A stretch of 64,000 nt of DNA, taken from positions 310,001 through 374,000 of the forward strand of contig CAZWSX010000003.1 in assembly GCA_964636985.1 (NCBI GenBank). The letters run 5' to 3'. Made by a program: the position numbers and the translations under genes. The notes beneath the pieces were generated by a model. That model ran no database searches and had not been told where the DNA came from. It worked only from the letters and a program-made list of their open reading frames with translations. Shown here piece after piece: positions 27,299 to 36,600 of the stretch. Numbering within the stretch: position 1 is the stretch's first letter; every line of letters starts with the position of its first letter. Origin of the DNA: CAZWSX01 sp964636985. GTDB taxonomy: Bacteria > Planctomycetota > Planctomycetia > Pirellulales > Pirellulaceae.

Positions 27299-28027
27299 AT
27301 GTTGCGTAAGTTCTTGATGGCGTTGGGTCTGTTCTTGCCGCTGGCATTCGCAACGATGGCCCTCGCTCAAGATGCGAAGGCGCAAAACGAGGGGGAGATC
27401 ACGATCACGGAAACCCTCCGGTTCCTCTCCTATGTCCCCGACCCGACCAAAGTCGAAGACACCCGCAACGCCGATGGCAAGTGGCCGTTGATGATCTTCT
27501 TGCACGGGTCAGGCGAGCGCGGATCAGATCTCGAACTTGTCAAGAAGCATGGCCCGCCCAAGATCGTCGAGACCAAGCCCCTGCCGTTCGTCGTCATCTC
27601 GCCGCAATGCCCCGCAGGGCGGAGATGGCGTGCTGAACACTTAGAGGCGCTGCTCGAAGACGTCATCAAGCGATATCCGGTTGATCCCAAGCGAGTCTAT
27701 CTCACGGGCCTGAGCATGGGCGGCTTCGGGACGTTCGATTTCGCGGCCTCGAATGCCAAGAGCCTGGCAGCCATGGTCCCGATCTGCGGCGGGGGCGATC
27801 CCGCGCGAGTGGAACGTTTCAAGGATGTGCCGTGTTGGGTCTTCCACGGCGCGCGCGACGAAGCGGTACCTCTCAGCCAGAGCGTGAACATGGTGGAAGC
27901 ACTCAAAAAGGCAGGCGGCTCTCCCAAATTCACCATCTATCCCGAGGCCGAGCACGACTGCTGGACCGAAACGTACAATAACCCTGAACTGTACAAGTGG
28001 CTACTTCAGCAGAAGCGTTCGGACTGA
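27299..28027 (+). CDS. Secreted alpha/beta-hydrolase (PHB-depolymerase/esterase-like)
   Basis: The frame is open from 27236, but ATG 27299 has GGAG at 8-nt spacing and starts a signal peptide (FLMALGLFLPLAFATMALAQ). The 242-residue protein is an alpha/beta-hydrolase: oxyanion-side FLHGSGERG, nucleophile elbow GLSMGG (Ser139), Asp in HGARDEAVP, and His in EAEHDCW. This set matches predicted peptidases/esterases related to Esterase D and PHB depolymerases. It probably hydrolyses esters in the periplasm. It is separated from the TIR gene by 164 nt and shows no clear operon partner. Confidence 0.88.
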   Translation: MLRKFLMALGLFLPLAFATMALAQDAKAQNEGEITITETLRFLSYVPDPTKVEDTRNADGKWPLMIFLHGSGERGSDLELVKKHGPPKIVETKPLPFVVISPQCPAGRRWRAEHLEALLEDVIKRYPVDPKRVYLTGLSMGGFGTFDFAASNAKSLAAMVPICGGGDPARVERFKDVPCWVFHGARDEAVPLSQSVNMVEALKKAGGSPKFTIYPEAEHDCWTETYNNPELYKWLLQQKRSD

Positions 28028-28070
28028 CCTCAACACAGCGCTCAACACTGTGGCCATCACCGGCAAACGG

Positions 28071-28115
28071 GTCGGCTCTTTGAACATTGGCTCTTTGAAC
28101 ACCGGCTCTTCAAAC
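28071..28115. repeat. Three tandem 15-bp repeats
   Basis: Three consecutive units, 28071-28085, 28086-28100 and 28101-28115, share the core GGCTCTTTGAAC; the third has two substitutions in this core. They lie between the esterase stop and the GTG start of the first DUF4013 gene, ending 14 nt before it, so they overlap its presumed leader. Confidence 0.8.
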
Positions 28116-28129
28116 AACAGGAACGCCAC

Positions 28130-28972
28130 GTGAGCCAGGACAGCAATCCACCGAAGGCGTACGTTCTCAACCCCGAACGCGTGGCGATGAACTACGAGCA
28201 AGCCATCCAGTTTGTGTTTCAGAACCCAAACTGGATCATGAACCTGGTGCTTGCGGCGGTGTGTTACATCCCTTTTATTTGCCTGGGCGCGTTGCCGTTT
28301 GTCGGTCCACTATTGCGGCAAGCTGGCATGGCCATTGCCGTTGGATATGGCTGGGAAGGGAGCGCATCGTTATTAGCAACCAACGGCACCCGCTATGCCG
28401 ACTTCGACTTCAATCGCGTGACCGTTTACCTCTCGCGCGCCACGGGATGGCTTATTGTCGCCGTCCTCTCCTACGTGTTAACGGAGGGAATTCAGCTCGG
28501 CACGGGTGGGTTCGGCCGGGCCCTCAAGAGTGATCTGGTGATGAACGCTCTTGCTTCTAGCGGAGCCATCGCCATCGTCACTGTCTTTCTCAGCTTCTTC
28601 ATGCAACCGATGATGTTTCGCGCCGGCTTGACGGGAAATGTTGGCGACGCCTTCGATTTTGAGTGGGGCTGGGGCTTCTTCCAAAAGATGTGGCCCGAGA
28701 TGCTGGTATCCGCGCTGTTGATGATCGTGATCTCGCTTGTCGCGTCGATCCTTGGATTCCTCTTGTTGTGTATCGGAATTCTCCTTGCGCCGCCGTTTAT
28801 TCAGCTCGTGCGAGGACACCTCGACTACCAGCTTTACGAACTCTACTTGAACCGCGGCGGCGTTCCGGTGACGGGACTCGCAGCAAGCGCGCTTGATGGT
28901 TACACGTCTGATCCGCCCCCGAGTGCGCCGCCTCCATCGTGGCCCCCACCTCCCGAGAAGCCCAGTGAATAG
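28130..28972 (+). CDS. DUF4013 membrane protein
   Basis: The 280-residue protein starts with GTG at 28130, preceded by AGGAAC. It has about five hydrophobic segments: LVLAAVCYIPFICLGALPFV, LIVAVLSYVL, AIAIVTVFLSFFMQPM, VSALLMIVISLVASILGFLL and the following stretch. The pattern of membrane helices plus FRAGLTGNVGDAFDFEWGW matches DUF4013. The C-terminus is Pro-rich and cytoplasmic (PPPSAPPPSWPPPP). Function of the family is unknown. It is followed by a second DUF4013 gene on the same strand, about 210 nt downstream. Confidence 0.82.
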   Translation: MSQDSNPPKAYVLNPERVAMNYEQAIQFVFQNPNWIMNLVLAAVCYIPFICLGALPFVGPLLRQAGMAIAVGYGWEGSASLLATNGTRYADFDFNRVTVYLSRATGWLIVAVLSYVLTEGIQLGTGGFGRALKSDLVMNALASSGAIAIVTVFLSFFMQPMMFRAGLTGNVGDAFDFEWGWGFFQKMWPEMLVSALLMIVISLVASILGFLLLCIGILLAPPFIQLVRGHLDYQLYELYLNRGGVPVTGLAASALDGYTSDPPPSAPPPSWPPPPEKPSE

Positions 28973-29183
28973 ACACGGCAACTCGGCCACATCCCATCTG
29001 TTTGGTTTTCCCAAGGCAGGACATGAACCCTTACGCCGATCTCGACAATCGCGACGTCCTTGTCGAATCCGTATGCCGCCCCCGCGAGCCGCGGGTACAA
29101 TCCGACAAAGGCGATTGGCGACAAAAAGCCATGACGCTCGACCCGCCAAACCATCAGCCAACCCTCAGACGCGCCAACCGTCC

Positions 29184-29939
29184 ATGGAATCGACCGCGAC
29201 TACCGAACCTTCAAGCGTCGCAGCGGTTCCGGTCCGAACCCGCGCGCCGTTCGCTATGAACTTGCAGGACGGGATTACTTATGTCTTCCGCTCGCCCGAC
29301 TGGTTTACCGATCTCGCAGTAGGGGCAGTCTGCTACTTCCTGAACTCGCTGGTCGTGCCGCCGTACATTTTCGTCGGCTACGCCTACGCCGTGGCCGAAG
29401 CACTTCACCGGCAGCATGGCACGTGGCACCCCGCCTTTCGCACCCATAAGATCGCCGACTATTTGGTTCGAGGCTTGGCGCCACTGGCGCTGGATCTGGG
29501 CGTGCAGATCGTGATTGCCGGCCCGATCGTGCTGGGGGTGATCATGGTCGTCATGTCCCACGTGAGCGGCACTGCAGTCGATTTGACACCCTGGTATGCG
29601 GCCCTGGCCGGCGGTGTCCTGCTCTATTTCGTGATCACTTTTTTCACCAGCATCATGGCGTTTCGGGCGGGGATCGCCAATAACTTGGCGGCGGCGTTCG
29701 ACTTCGCTTGGGTGCTGGAATTCGTTCTCAAGACGTGGCCCGAACTGATCCTGATCACAATCGCCCGGGTCCTGCTGCGATTTGCGTTAGTACTCCTGGC
29801 CGTAGCGACCGCCGGAATCGGCGGATTGTTCGCCAGCGCCTACGACCAGATGGTCCTCGCGCACTGGATGTACCAGGCGTATCGCGTCCACCTGGCCCGC
29901 GGCGGAACACCGATCCCGCTGTCAACATATCGCGAGTAA
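29184..29939 (+). CDS. Second DUF4013 membrane protein
   Basis: The frame is open from 28893, but upstream codons are basic and non-coding in character; the ATG at 29184 leads into a Thr/Ser/Pro N-terminus and then the domain (QDGITYVFRSPDWFTDLAVG). It shares with the preceding gene the motifs ITYVFRSPDW and FRAGIANNLAAAFDFAW, so the two are tandem paralogues. Several membrane helices (FVITFFTSIMAF, LLRFALVLLAVATAGIGGLF). A short ORF with a good start (29023, MNPYADLDNRDVLVES) occupies the gap in another frame and might be a remnant. Role unknown. Confidence 0.78.
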   Translation: MESTATTEPSSVAAVPVRTRAPFAMNLQDGITYVFRSPDWFTDLAVGAVCYFLNSLVVPPYIFVGYAYAVAEALHRQHGTWHPAFRTHKIADYLVRGLAPLALDLGVQIVIAGPIVLGVIMVVMSHVSGTAVDLTPWYAALAGGVLLYFVITFFTSIMAFRAGIANNLAAAFDFAWVLEFVLKTWPELILITIARVLLRFALVLLAVATAGIGGLFASAYDQMVLAHWMYQAYRVHLARGGTPIPLSTYRE

Positions 29940-29942
29940 AAA

Positions 29943-30085
29943 GTAGGCCAGACAATCCTGTCTGGCCGCGGTGGACGATCCAATCAAATAGACATCTGAG
30001 CTGCAAAAAAGCCGGGTCTTCCTGCTGCTCGGAATCACTCGGCAAGTCACAGTCAACCACGCACAGACAGGATTGTCTGTGCCAC
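29943..30085. repeat. Inverted pair of family B palindromic repeats
   Basis: Copy 2 (29943-29971) is centred on AGACAATCCTGTCT; copy 3 (30056-30085) is the same element inverted, ACAGACAGGATTGTCTGT. They face each other across about 85 nt between the convergent DUF4013 and MBL-fold genes. The layout is REPIN-like and the pair could also work as a bidirectional terminator hairpin. Confidence 0.75.
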
Positions 30086-30100
30086 GTTGATAAAGCTGTG

Positions 30101-31501
30101 TTACTTCAGTTCCACCACATCCCGATAGTGCGGCACCGAGCACGAGTAGTTCTTCTGCTCCGCCAACAGCCGCATGAAACCGAGCGAGACATCTTCTTCG
30201 CCATGCGTCAAAAAGATGTGGCGGGGCTTTTGCTGAAAGGCCTCCAACCATTTGAGCAGGCCCGATTGGTCGGCGTGTCCCGAAAAGCCAAACAGCTGCG
30301 CGAGCTTCGCGCGAACCCGGTACGTTTCGCCGTGAATCCGCACCTCCTTGGCACCATCCAGAATGATGCGGCCCAGCGTATCGACCGATTGATGTCCCAC
30401 GAACAAGATCGTTGAGCGCGGGTCCTCGATGTTGTTCCGCAAGTGGTGCTTGATCCGCCCGGCGGTGCACATGCCGCTCGACGACATGATCACGCACGGC
30501 TCTTTCACCGTGTTGATGCGTTTCGAGTCATCGGCCGTGCGGACGAATTTGAGCCCTGGGAATCGCAGCGGTGATTGGCCCTGGTTGAGATGGTTCCAGC
30601 TCTCGGCATCGAAGTACTCTTTGAACCGCAAAAAGATTTCCGTCACGTCGATCGCCATCGGGCTGTCGAGGTAGATATCGAGCAGCGGAATCCGTTTCTC
30701 GTGCACCAGCCGGCTGATGAAGTAGCACAGTTCCTGCGCGCGTTCGATCGCAAACGTCGGAATCACCACCTTGCCGCCGCGGGCTGCCGTCGCGCCGATC
30801 ACCTCGGCCAACTGCGTTTCAATATCGCCATGACGCTCATGGTCGCGGTCGCCGTACGTCGATTCCAGGATCAAATAGTCGGCATTCGGCACAGGCGAAG
30901 GATCGCGAATGATCGGCTTGTTGCACTGCCCGACGTCGCCCGAAAAGACGATCTTCCGCGCGACTCCTCCTTCGACGGCATCGACCGTGATCGCCGACGA
31001 ACCCAGAATATGCCCGGCTTCGTGATAGGTCGCCATCACGCCAGGAACGATGGGCGTCGCCACGCCAAAGCGAACCGGCTTGAACAGCGGCACGGCGCGG
31101 TTGACATCCTCTTCGGTGTAGAGAGGCTCTTCTTCAAATCGCCCTTTGCGGCGTTCGCGCTCGTGACGCTTGCGCTTGTACCTGGCATCTTCTTCCTGAA
31201 TCCCCGCCGAGTCCCGCAGCACCACTTCCGTAAGGGGAACGGTCGGCTCCGTCGCATAGATCGGGGCATTGAATCCATCGTGAACCAGCTTGGGGATCAG
31301 GCCGCAGTGGTCGGCATGCGCATGCGTCAGCAGCATCGCATCGAGCTTGTTCGGCGGAATCGGGCAATCGTTCCAGTTGCGATCTTGAAACTTCCGTTCC
31401 TGAAACAGCCCGCAATCGATCATGACCTGCTGGTCGCCCACCTCCAGGACATAGCGAGACCCTGTGACTTGTCGGTTAGCACCCAAAAAGTGGATTTTCA
31501 C
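30101..31501 (-). CDS. MBL-fold/beta-CASP RNA-processing nuclease-like protein
   Basis: The beta-CASP metallo-beta-lactamase family includes RNA-processing exo/endonucleases. The product shows motif 2 LTHAHADHCGL, motif 3 EAGHILGSSA with a nearby Asp in FSGDVGQ, beta-CASP segments such as IYLDSPMAID and VIMSSSGMCTAGRIKHHL, and a C-terminal FGFSGHADQSGL and FLTHGEEDVSLGFM. Metal ligands are complete. GTG at 31501 begins MKIHFLGANRQVTG, a usual family N-terminus, so it is preferred; ATG at 31555 or 31552 is an alternative. Length is about 466 residues. The gene is divergent from the SASA-type esterase. Confidence 0.9.
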   Translation of the reverse strand: MKIHFLGANRQVTGSRYVLEVGDQQVMIDCGLFQERKFQDRNWNDCPIPPNKLDAMLLTHAHADHCGLIPKLVHDGFNAPIYATEPTVPLTEVVLRDSAGIQEEDARYKRKRHERERRKGRFEEEPLYTEEDVNRAVPLFKPVRFGVATPIVPGVMATYHEAGHILGSSAITVDAVEGGVARKIVFSGDVGQCNKPIIRDPSPVPNADYLILESTYGDRDHERHGDIETQLAEVIGATAARGGKVVIPTFAIERAQELCYFISRLVHEKRIPLLDIYLDSPMAIDVTEIFLRFKEYFDAESWNHLNQGQSPLRFPGLKFVRTADDSKRINTVKEPCVIMSSSGMCTAGRIKHHLRNNIEDPRSTILFVGHQSVDTLGRIILDGAKEVRIHGETYRVRAKLAQLFGFSGHADQSGLLKWLEAFQQKPRHIFLTHGEEDVSLGFMRLLAEQKNYSCSVPHYRDVVELK

Positions 31502-31560
31502 GTCATTTTCCGTGGAAGAGGCGATCAAATTCCGCGAGCCAGCAAATCGCATCATAACCT

Positions 31561-31702
31561 GTAGCCGCGTTCGCCAGAACGCGGAGTTTGCCGCTGTAGC
31601 TGCATTCGCCAGAACGCAGAAGATGGACGCCGCACGACAAGCAATGAATGAACCACCCGCGTCCCAAGCTCCACCCTCCCGCACTCTTAGCGAGTGCGCC
31701 CA
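31561..31702. repeat. Palindromic intergenic repeats, family A locus 2
   Basis: Two direct copies (31561-31584 and 31596-31618; the second has GCATTCGCCAGAACGC) precede an inverted copy at about 31677-31702 (CGCACTCTTAGCGAGTGCG). The 24 nt at 31561 are identical to locus 1 at 21215. It lies between divergent genes, right beside the presumed start of the MBL-fold gene. Confidence 0.8.
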
Positions 31703-31812
31703 CAGCAGACGGCATTTTTTTGAAGCCCGCCCCAGGACCGACTACACTAAGTTCGTCTCGCCGAAAGGCTCGGCAGCTCATCTCCACGGGCAGTTCATCG
31801 GAATCTCAGTGC

Positions 31813-32748
31813 ATGTCGTTCGGTCATTCTCGCTACTTGTTGCTATGGGCATCGTTGCTCGTCGTGGTTGGAACAACCGCCAGCCAGGCCAAGGAATACG
31901 AAGTCTATTTCCTCGGCGGGCAATCCAACATGGAAGGCTTCGGCCGCAACGACGAACTCCCCGCCGATCAACAAGGGGAAGTCCCCGGCGTGATGATCTT
32001 TCACGGCAACACTTCGCCTGATGCGACAGCCGTGGATGGCCGTGGCAAGTGGACGGTGCTGCGCCCGGGACACGGCAACGGCTTTGCGACCGATGGCCCG
32101 ACTCCTCGCTACTCCGGAACGTTTGGTATTGAACTCACGCTCGCGCGCAAGCTGAAAGAGTTGCGGCCGCAAGCCAATATCGCCTTTATCAAATACGCCC
32201 GCGGTGGAACGTCGATCGACGCCGCAGCCGCGCGAAACTTCGGCAGTTGGGACCCCGACTTCCGCGGCGGAGAAGGGGAGGGGAAGAGCGTCAATCAATA
32301 CGACCACGCGCTGGCGACGATTCGAAACGCCACGGCCGTCAGCGACATCGACGGCGATGGCCAGCCCGATACGCTCAAGCCGATGGGCATCTTCTGGATG
32401 CAAGGCGAGAGCGACGGGGCAATCGACGAACCTGTTGCCAAGCGCTACGGTGCCAACCTGAAGCGACTGATGGAACTCCTTCGCGCCGCGCTGCGGTACG
32501 ACAACGTCCCTGTGGTGGTCGGACGCATTTCCGACTCAGGCAAAGATGGCGACGGCAAAGTGTGGGACTTCGGCGGGATTGTTCGCGAAGCGCAGGACGC
32601 CTACTGCACCAACGATCCGCGCGCGGCCATCGTTACGTCGACCGACAGCTACGGCTACAGCGACCCTTGGCACTACGACACGGCCGGGTACCTCGACCTC
32701 GGCAAACAGTTCGCCGAAGCCTGGGTGAAAGCGGACGCCAAGAAATAA
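31813..32748 (+). CDS. Sialate-O-acetylesterase-like (SASA) secreted esterase
   Basis: The frame opens at 31648, but ATG 31813 starts a signal peptide (YLLLWASLLVVVGTTASQA). The 311-residue protein belongs to the SASA/SGNH-like carbohydrate esterase group: GGQSNMEGFG near the start (Ser nucleophile), GIFWMQGESDG in the middle, and DPWHYDTAGYLDLGK near the end (Asp-His pair). It probably removes acetyl groups from polysaccharides outside the cytoplasm. No sulfatase or glycosidase is adjacent. It ends 258 nt before fae. Confidence 0.88.
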   Translation: MSFGHSRYLLLWASLLVVVGTTASQAKEYEVYFLGGQSNMEGFGRNDELPADQQGEVPGVMIFHGNTSPDATAVDGRGKWTVLRPGHGNGFATDGPTPRYSGTFGIELTLARKLKELRPQANIAFIKYARGGTSIDAAAARNFGSWDPDFRGGEGEGKSVNQYDHALATIRNATAVSDIDGDGQPDTLKPMGIFWMQGESDGAIDEPVAKRYGANLKRLMELLRAALRYDNVPVVVGRISDSGKDGDGKVWDFGGIVREAQDAYCTNDPRAAIVTSTDSYGYSDPWHYDTAGYLDLGKQFAEAWVKADAKK

Positions 32749-33006
32749 CGACGCCAAATAGCGTCCATAAATCGCCCCGCCATCTTGCCTAACCCCCTCA
32801 AAATGGGTCCAAATTCTGGGCAAGCGGCCCCTCGCGTGGTTGCAAACAAGGGGTGTGTCGGGTAGTTTTTCGCATTACCTGCAGGCATCCGTTGCCAGGA
32901 TTTTCGTCCGTTTGTGACTCTCCAAGTGAGGTCGGATAACTCCTGTCTAGCGACCTTGATGTACTGACTACTTTGGTTCACTCGCATCTTTTTTGGAGTT
33001 TGATTC

Positions 33007-33504
33007 ATGTCCATGTTCATCGGCGAAGGCCTGGTCGGCGACGGTAACGAAATCGCGCACATCGACTTGCTCATCGGCAGCAAGGACGGCCCTGTCGGCG
33101 AAGCATTCGCCAACGCTCTCGCTCGCCAAACCGCCGGCCACACCAACCTGCTGGCCGTGCTCACCCCCAACGTCGCCGTGAAGCCCGCCACCGTGATGGT
33201 GACCAAGGTCACGATCAAAGGCATGCGCCAAGCCGTCCAAATGTTCGGCCCTGCTCAGGCCGCTGTCGCCAAGGCCGTGGCCGACTCGGTCGCCTCGGGC
33301 GTCATCCCGAAGGCCCAAGCCGAAGATCTCGTGATCGTCTGCGGCGTGTTCATCCACCCCGCCGCCGAAAGCGACAAGAAGATCTACCAATACAACTACG
33401 AAGCGACCAAGCTCTCGATCGCCAACGCCATGTCGGGCAAGCCTTCGGCCGACGAAATGATCGCCGCCAAAGACCAAGTAAAGCACCCGTTCTTGGGTTT
33501 CTAA
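33007..33504 (+). CDS. fae: Formaldehyde-activating enzyme Fae
   Basis: Fae catalyses condensation of formaldehyde with tetrahydromethanopterin to methylene-H4MPT. The 165-residue protein has the conserved N-terminal EIAHIDLLIGSKDGPVG (His18 corresponds to the catalytic His of the family) and the rest of the family fold (MVTKVTIKGMRQAVQMFGPA, VIVCGVFIHPAA). GGAG with 8-nt spacing precedes the ATG. It is a short stand-alone unit with its own terminator. A methylene-H4MPT dehydrogenase lies 3.5 kb downstream, supporting a role in formaldehyde detoxification or oxidation. Confidence 0.97.
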   Translation: MSMFIGEGLVGDGNEIAHIDLLIGSKDGPVGEAFANALARQTAGHTNLLAVLTPNVAVKPATVMVTKVTIKGMRQAVQMFGPAQAAVAKAVADSVASGVIPKAQAEDLVIVCGVFIHPAAESDKKIYQYNYEATKLSIANAMSGKPSADEMIAAKDQVKHPFLGF

Positions 33505-33533
33505 ACCTGAACGATCTGGTTATCGAATTGTCC

Positions 33534-33563
33534 AAGCCCAACCCAACCGGTTGGGCTTTTTTT
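33534..33563 (+). terminator. Rho-independent terminator of fae
   Basis: A perfect 10-bp stem (33534-33543, AAGCCCAACC, pairing with 33549-33558) with a 5-nt loop is followed by seven T (33557-33563). It starts 30 nt past the fae stop and separates fae from the tricorn gene at 33649. Confidence 0.92.
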
Positions 33564-33648
33564 ATGCCTTGCAGATCGAGGTCAGTCAGCCCTTGTTGGC
33601 AATTATTATGGTGCTGATTCTGGCTGTCCTGTCTCGCTGAGGTCCGTC

Positions 33649-36600
33649 ATGCGTGCTCTTGTTCTTCTGCTTTGCATCGGTGCAGTGGGAAATGCTGCGG
33701 AACCGGGTTACTATCGCCAGCCGACGATTCACGGCGATACCGTCGTCTTCGTCGCCGAAGGGGACCTGTGGTCGGTGCCACTCGCCGGCGGAAGAGCCGA
33801 TAGGATCACCGCGCATCCGGCGCTCGAAAACGCTCCAGCGATCTCGCCGGATGGCAAGCTCCTGGCGTTCGTGGGGCGCTACGAGGGTCCGGCCGAAGTC
33901 TACGTGATGCCGCTCGAGGGTGGCCGTCCGCGGCGACTCACCTTCGACGCCGCCCAGATCTCGCACGTCGGTTGGACACCCGATGGCAAGGTGCTGATCG
34001 GCACCAATGCTTACGCGGGTCTGCCAAGCCAACAACTGGTCGTGCTCGACATTGGCGCCGCCGACGGGACGGTCACGCGCAAACGCATCCCGCTCGCTCA
34101 AGCAGCCGACGGCAGCTACGCGCCAGACGGCGCAACGCTATTCTTTACGAGACTTTCGTTTCAAGGAAGCCAAACCAATCGCTACAAGGGTGGCACGGCC
34201 CAACAACTTTGGTCGTTCCGCGAGGGTGACGCGGAAGCCGTCGCCTTAACTGCTGATTTCGCCGGGACCAGCAAATCGCCAATGACTTGGGAAGGACGCG
34301 TCTACTTCGCCTCCGACCGCGACGGGACAATGAACCTCTGGTCCGTCAAACCCGACGGCACCGAGCCGACGCAGCACACCAAACACGCCGGCTTCGACAT
34401 CGCCACACCTGCCTTGGCGAGTGGACGCATCGTGTACCAACTCGGCGCCGATTTGCGGGTCTTCGACATCGCTTCCAGCGCCGACAATCCGATTGCGATC
34501 GCGCTCGATTCCGACTTCGATCACACCCGCGAAAAGTGGATCAAGGACCCGATCGAGTTTCTCAGCGAAGCCCATCCGTCGCCTGACGGAAAAAGCGTGG
34601 TCGTCACGTCTCGCGGGCGAGTCTTCGTCATCCCGCGCAAAGGGGGGCGACTGGTCGAAGCGGGCCGCAAGCATGGCGCGCGCTATCGCGAGGCGCGCTT
34701 CATGCCCGACGGAAAAAGCATCTGCGTCTTCTCCGACGAATCGGGCGAAGGCGAAGTTTGGACGGTCCCCGCCGACGGCCTCGGCGAGCCGGTTCAGCTC
34801 ACCACCGATGGTGATGTACTGCGACGAAGGTTGATCCCTTCACCTAATGGAAAATACATTGCCCATACGGATAAGAACCACCGACTTTCGTTACTCACGG
34901 TCGAGACGAAGGAGAACAAGCGCCTTGCGGAATCGAAGATCGATGAGTTCGACGACCTGGCATGGTCGCCCGACTCGCAATGGCTGGCCTTCGCCGAGCA
35001 AGGCGAGAACCAGTTCCGCCGCATCAAGCTGTACAACCTCACAACGGGCGAAACCACGCCTGTTACAACCGACCGCTACGACAACTTCGATCCGGTGTTC
35101 AGCCGCGACGGAAAGTGGCTCTATTTTCTTTCGGATCGCAATCTCAAATCGATCGTCAAAGCGCCTTGGGGCACCTATCAGCCCGAGCCCTTCTTCGACA
35201 AGAAAACAAAGATCTACCAACTGGCACTGACGCCCGGCGTTCGATCTCCCTTCACACCACCGACGGAACTCGATTCGTCCGACAAAGAAGAAAAGAAGCC
35301 GGAAGAGAAAGACGAGAAGAAGCCTGACGACAAGCCGAAGGTGGCCGCGGTCACAATCGATCTCAATGGCATTACGGAGCGGCTGATGCCCGTGCCAGTC
35401 CCCCCCGGCAATTACCGGTCGCTGACCGCGAACGACAACACGCTGTTCTGGATTTCTTACGCCGCTGGCGATGAGAGAAATGCGACTGTTGAAAGCCTTA
35501 AAATCGGCCACGACGATCCCGAAGTGAAGACGATCGCCGATCGCGTCGTCGGAATGGAGCTATCGGCCGACGGCAAGACGCTCTTGATCCGGCGCGAGAA
35601 GGAACTGTTCCTGGCCGACGCCGGGAGCGACAAGCTCGACCCAAAAAAATCGCAAGTCGATCTGGGTGGATGGACATTCGCCGTCAATCCGCGCGACGAA
35701 TGGCAGCAAATGTTTGCCGAAGCCTGGCGGCTGGAGCGTGACTACTTCTACGACCGCGACATGCACGGCGTCGATTGGCCGGCGATGCGCAAGAAGTACG
35801 AGCCCCTGCTATCGCGCGTCACCGATCGCCACGAACTCGACGATTTGATCGCACAGATGGTCTCGGAACTGTCGGCCCTGCACATCTTTGTCCGCGGGGC
35901 AGACGTCCGCAAAGGTCCCGACGACGTCACGCCTGCTCGACTCGGTGCGGCTCTGGTACGCGACACGGAAACAGGCGGCTACCGCGTCGAGCGTGTATAC
36001 AAAAACGATCCCGACGAACCCGAACGGGCATCACCGTTGGCTCGGCCCGGTGTCAATGTGAAGGCCGGCGAGACCATCGTCTCGGTCGATGGCAGTCCCA
36101 CGCTAGCCGTTGCAGACATCGGCGAATTACTTCGCCGCAAAGCCGGCAAGCAAGTTCTGCTCGGAATTAAACCGGCGATGGGTGAGCCACGCAAAGTGAT
36201 CGTCAAACCAATGAGCCCCGCCGAAGAAGACGACCTGCGTTACCACGAGTGGGAGTACAGCCGCCGGCAAACAGTCGACGAACTCGGCGGTGGCGACATC
36301 GCCTACGTCCACTTGCGCGCCATGGGCGGCGACGATATCGAATCGTGGGCAAGAAACTTTTATCCCGCCTACACCAAAGGCGGATTGATTATCGACGTGC
36401 GGAACAACCGCGGCGGCAACATCGATTCGTGGATCGTTGCCCGCTTGCTGCGTAAAGCCTGGTTCTACTGGAACCAGCGTGTCGGCCGCGCAAATTCATG
36501 GAACATGCAGTACGCGTTCCGCGGCCACGTGGTGATCTTGTGCAACGAGTGGACCGCCTCCGACGGCGAAGCCTTCACCGAAGCGGCCAAGCGATTAAAG

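Noticed and set aside
28893..29183. N-terminal extension of the second DUF4013 ORF
   Set aside because: Basic, low-complexity codons overlapping the previous gene's end; ATG 29184 is a better start.
30575..31564. 329-codon plus-strand ORF
   Set aside because: Antisense to the MBL-fold gene, whose motifs are unambiguous.
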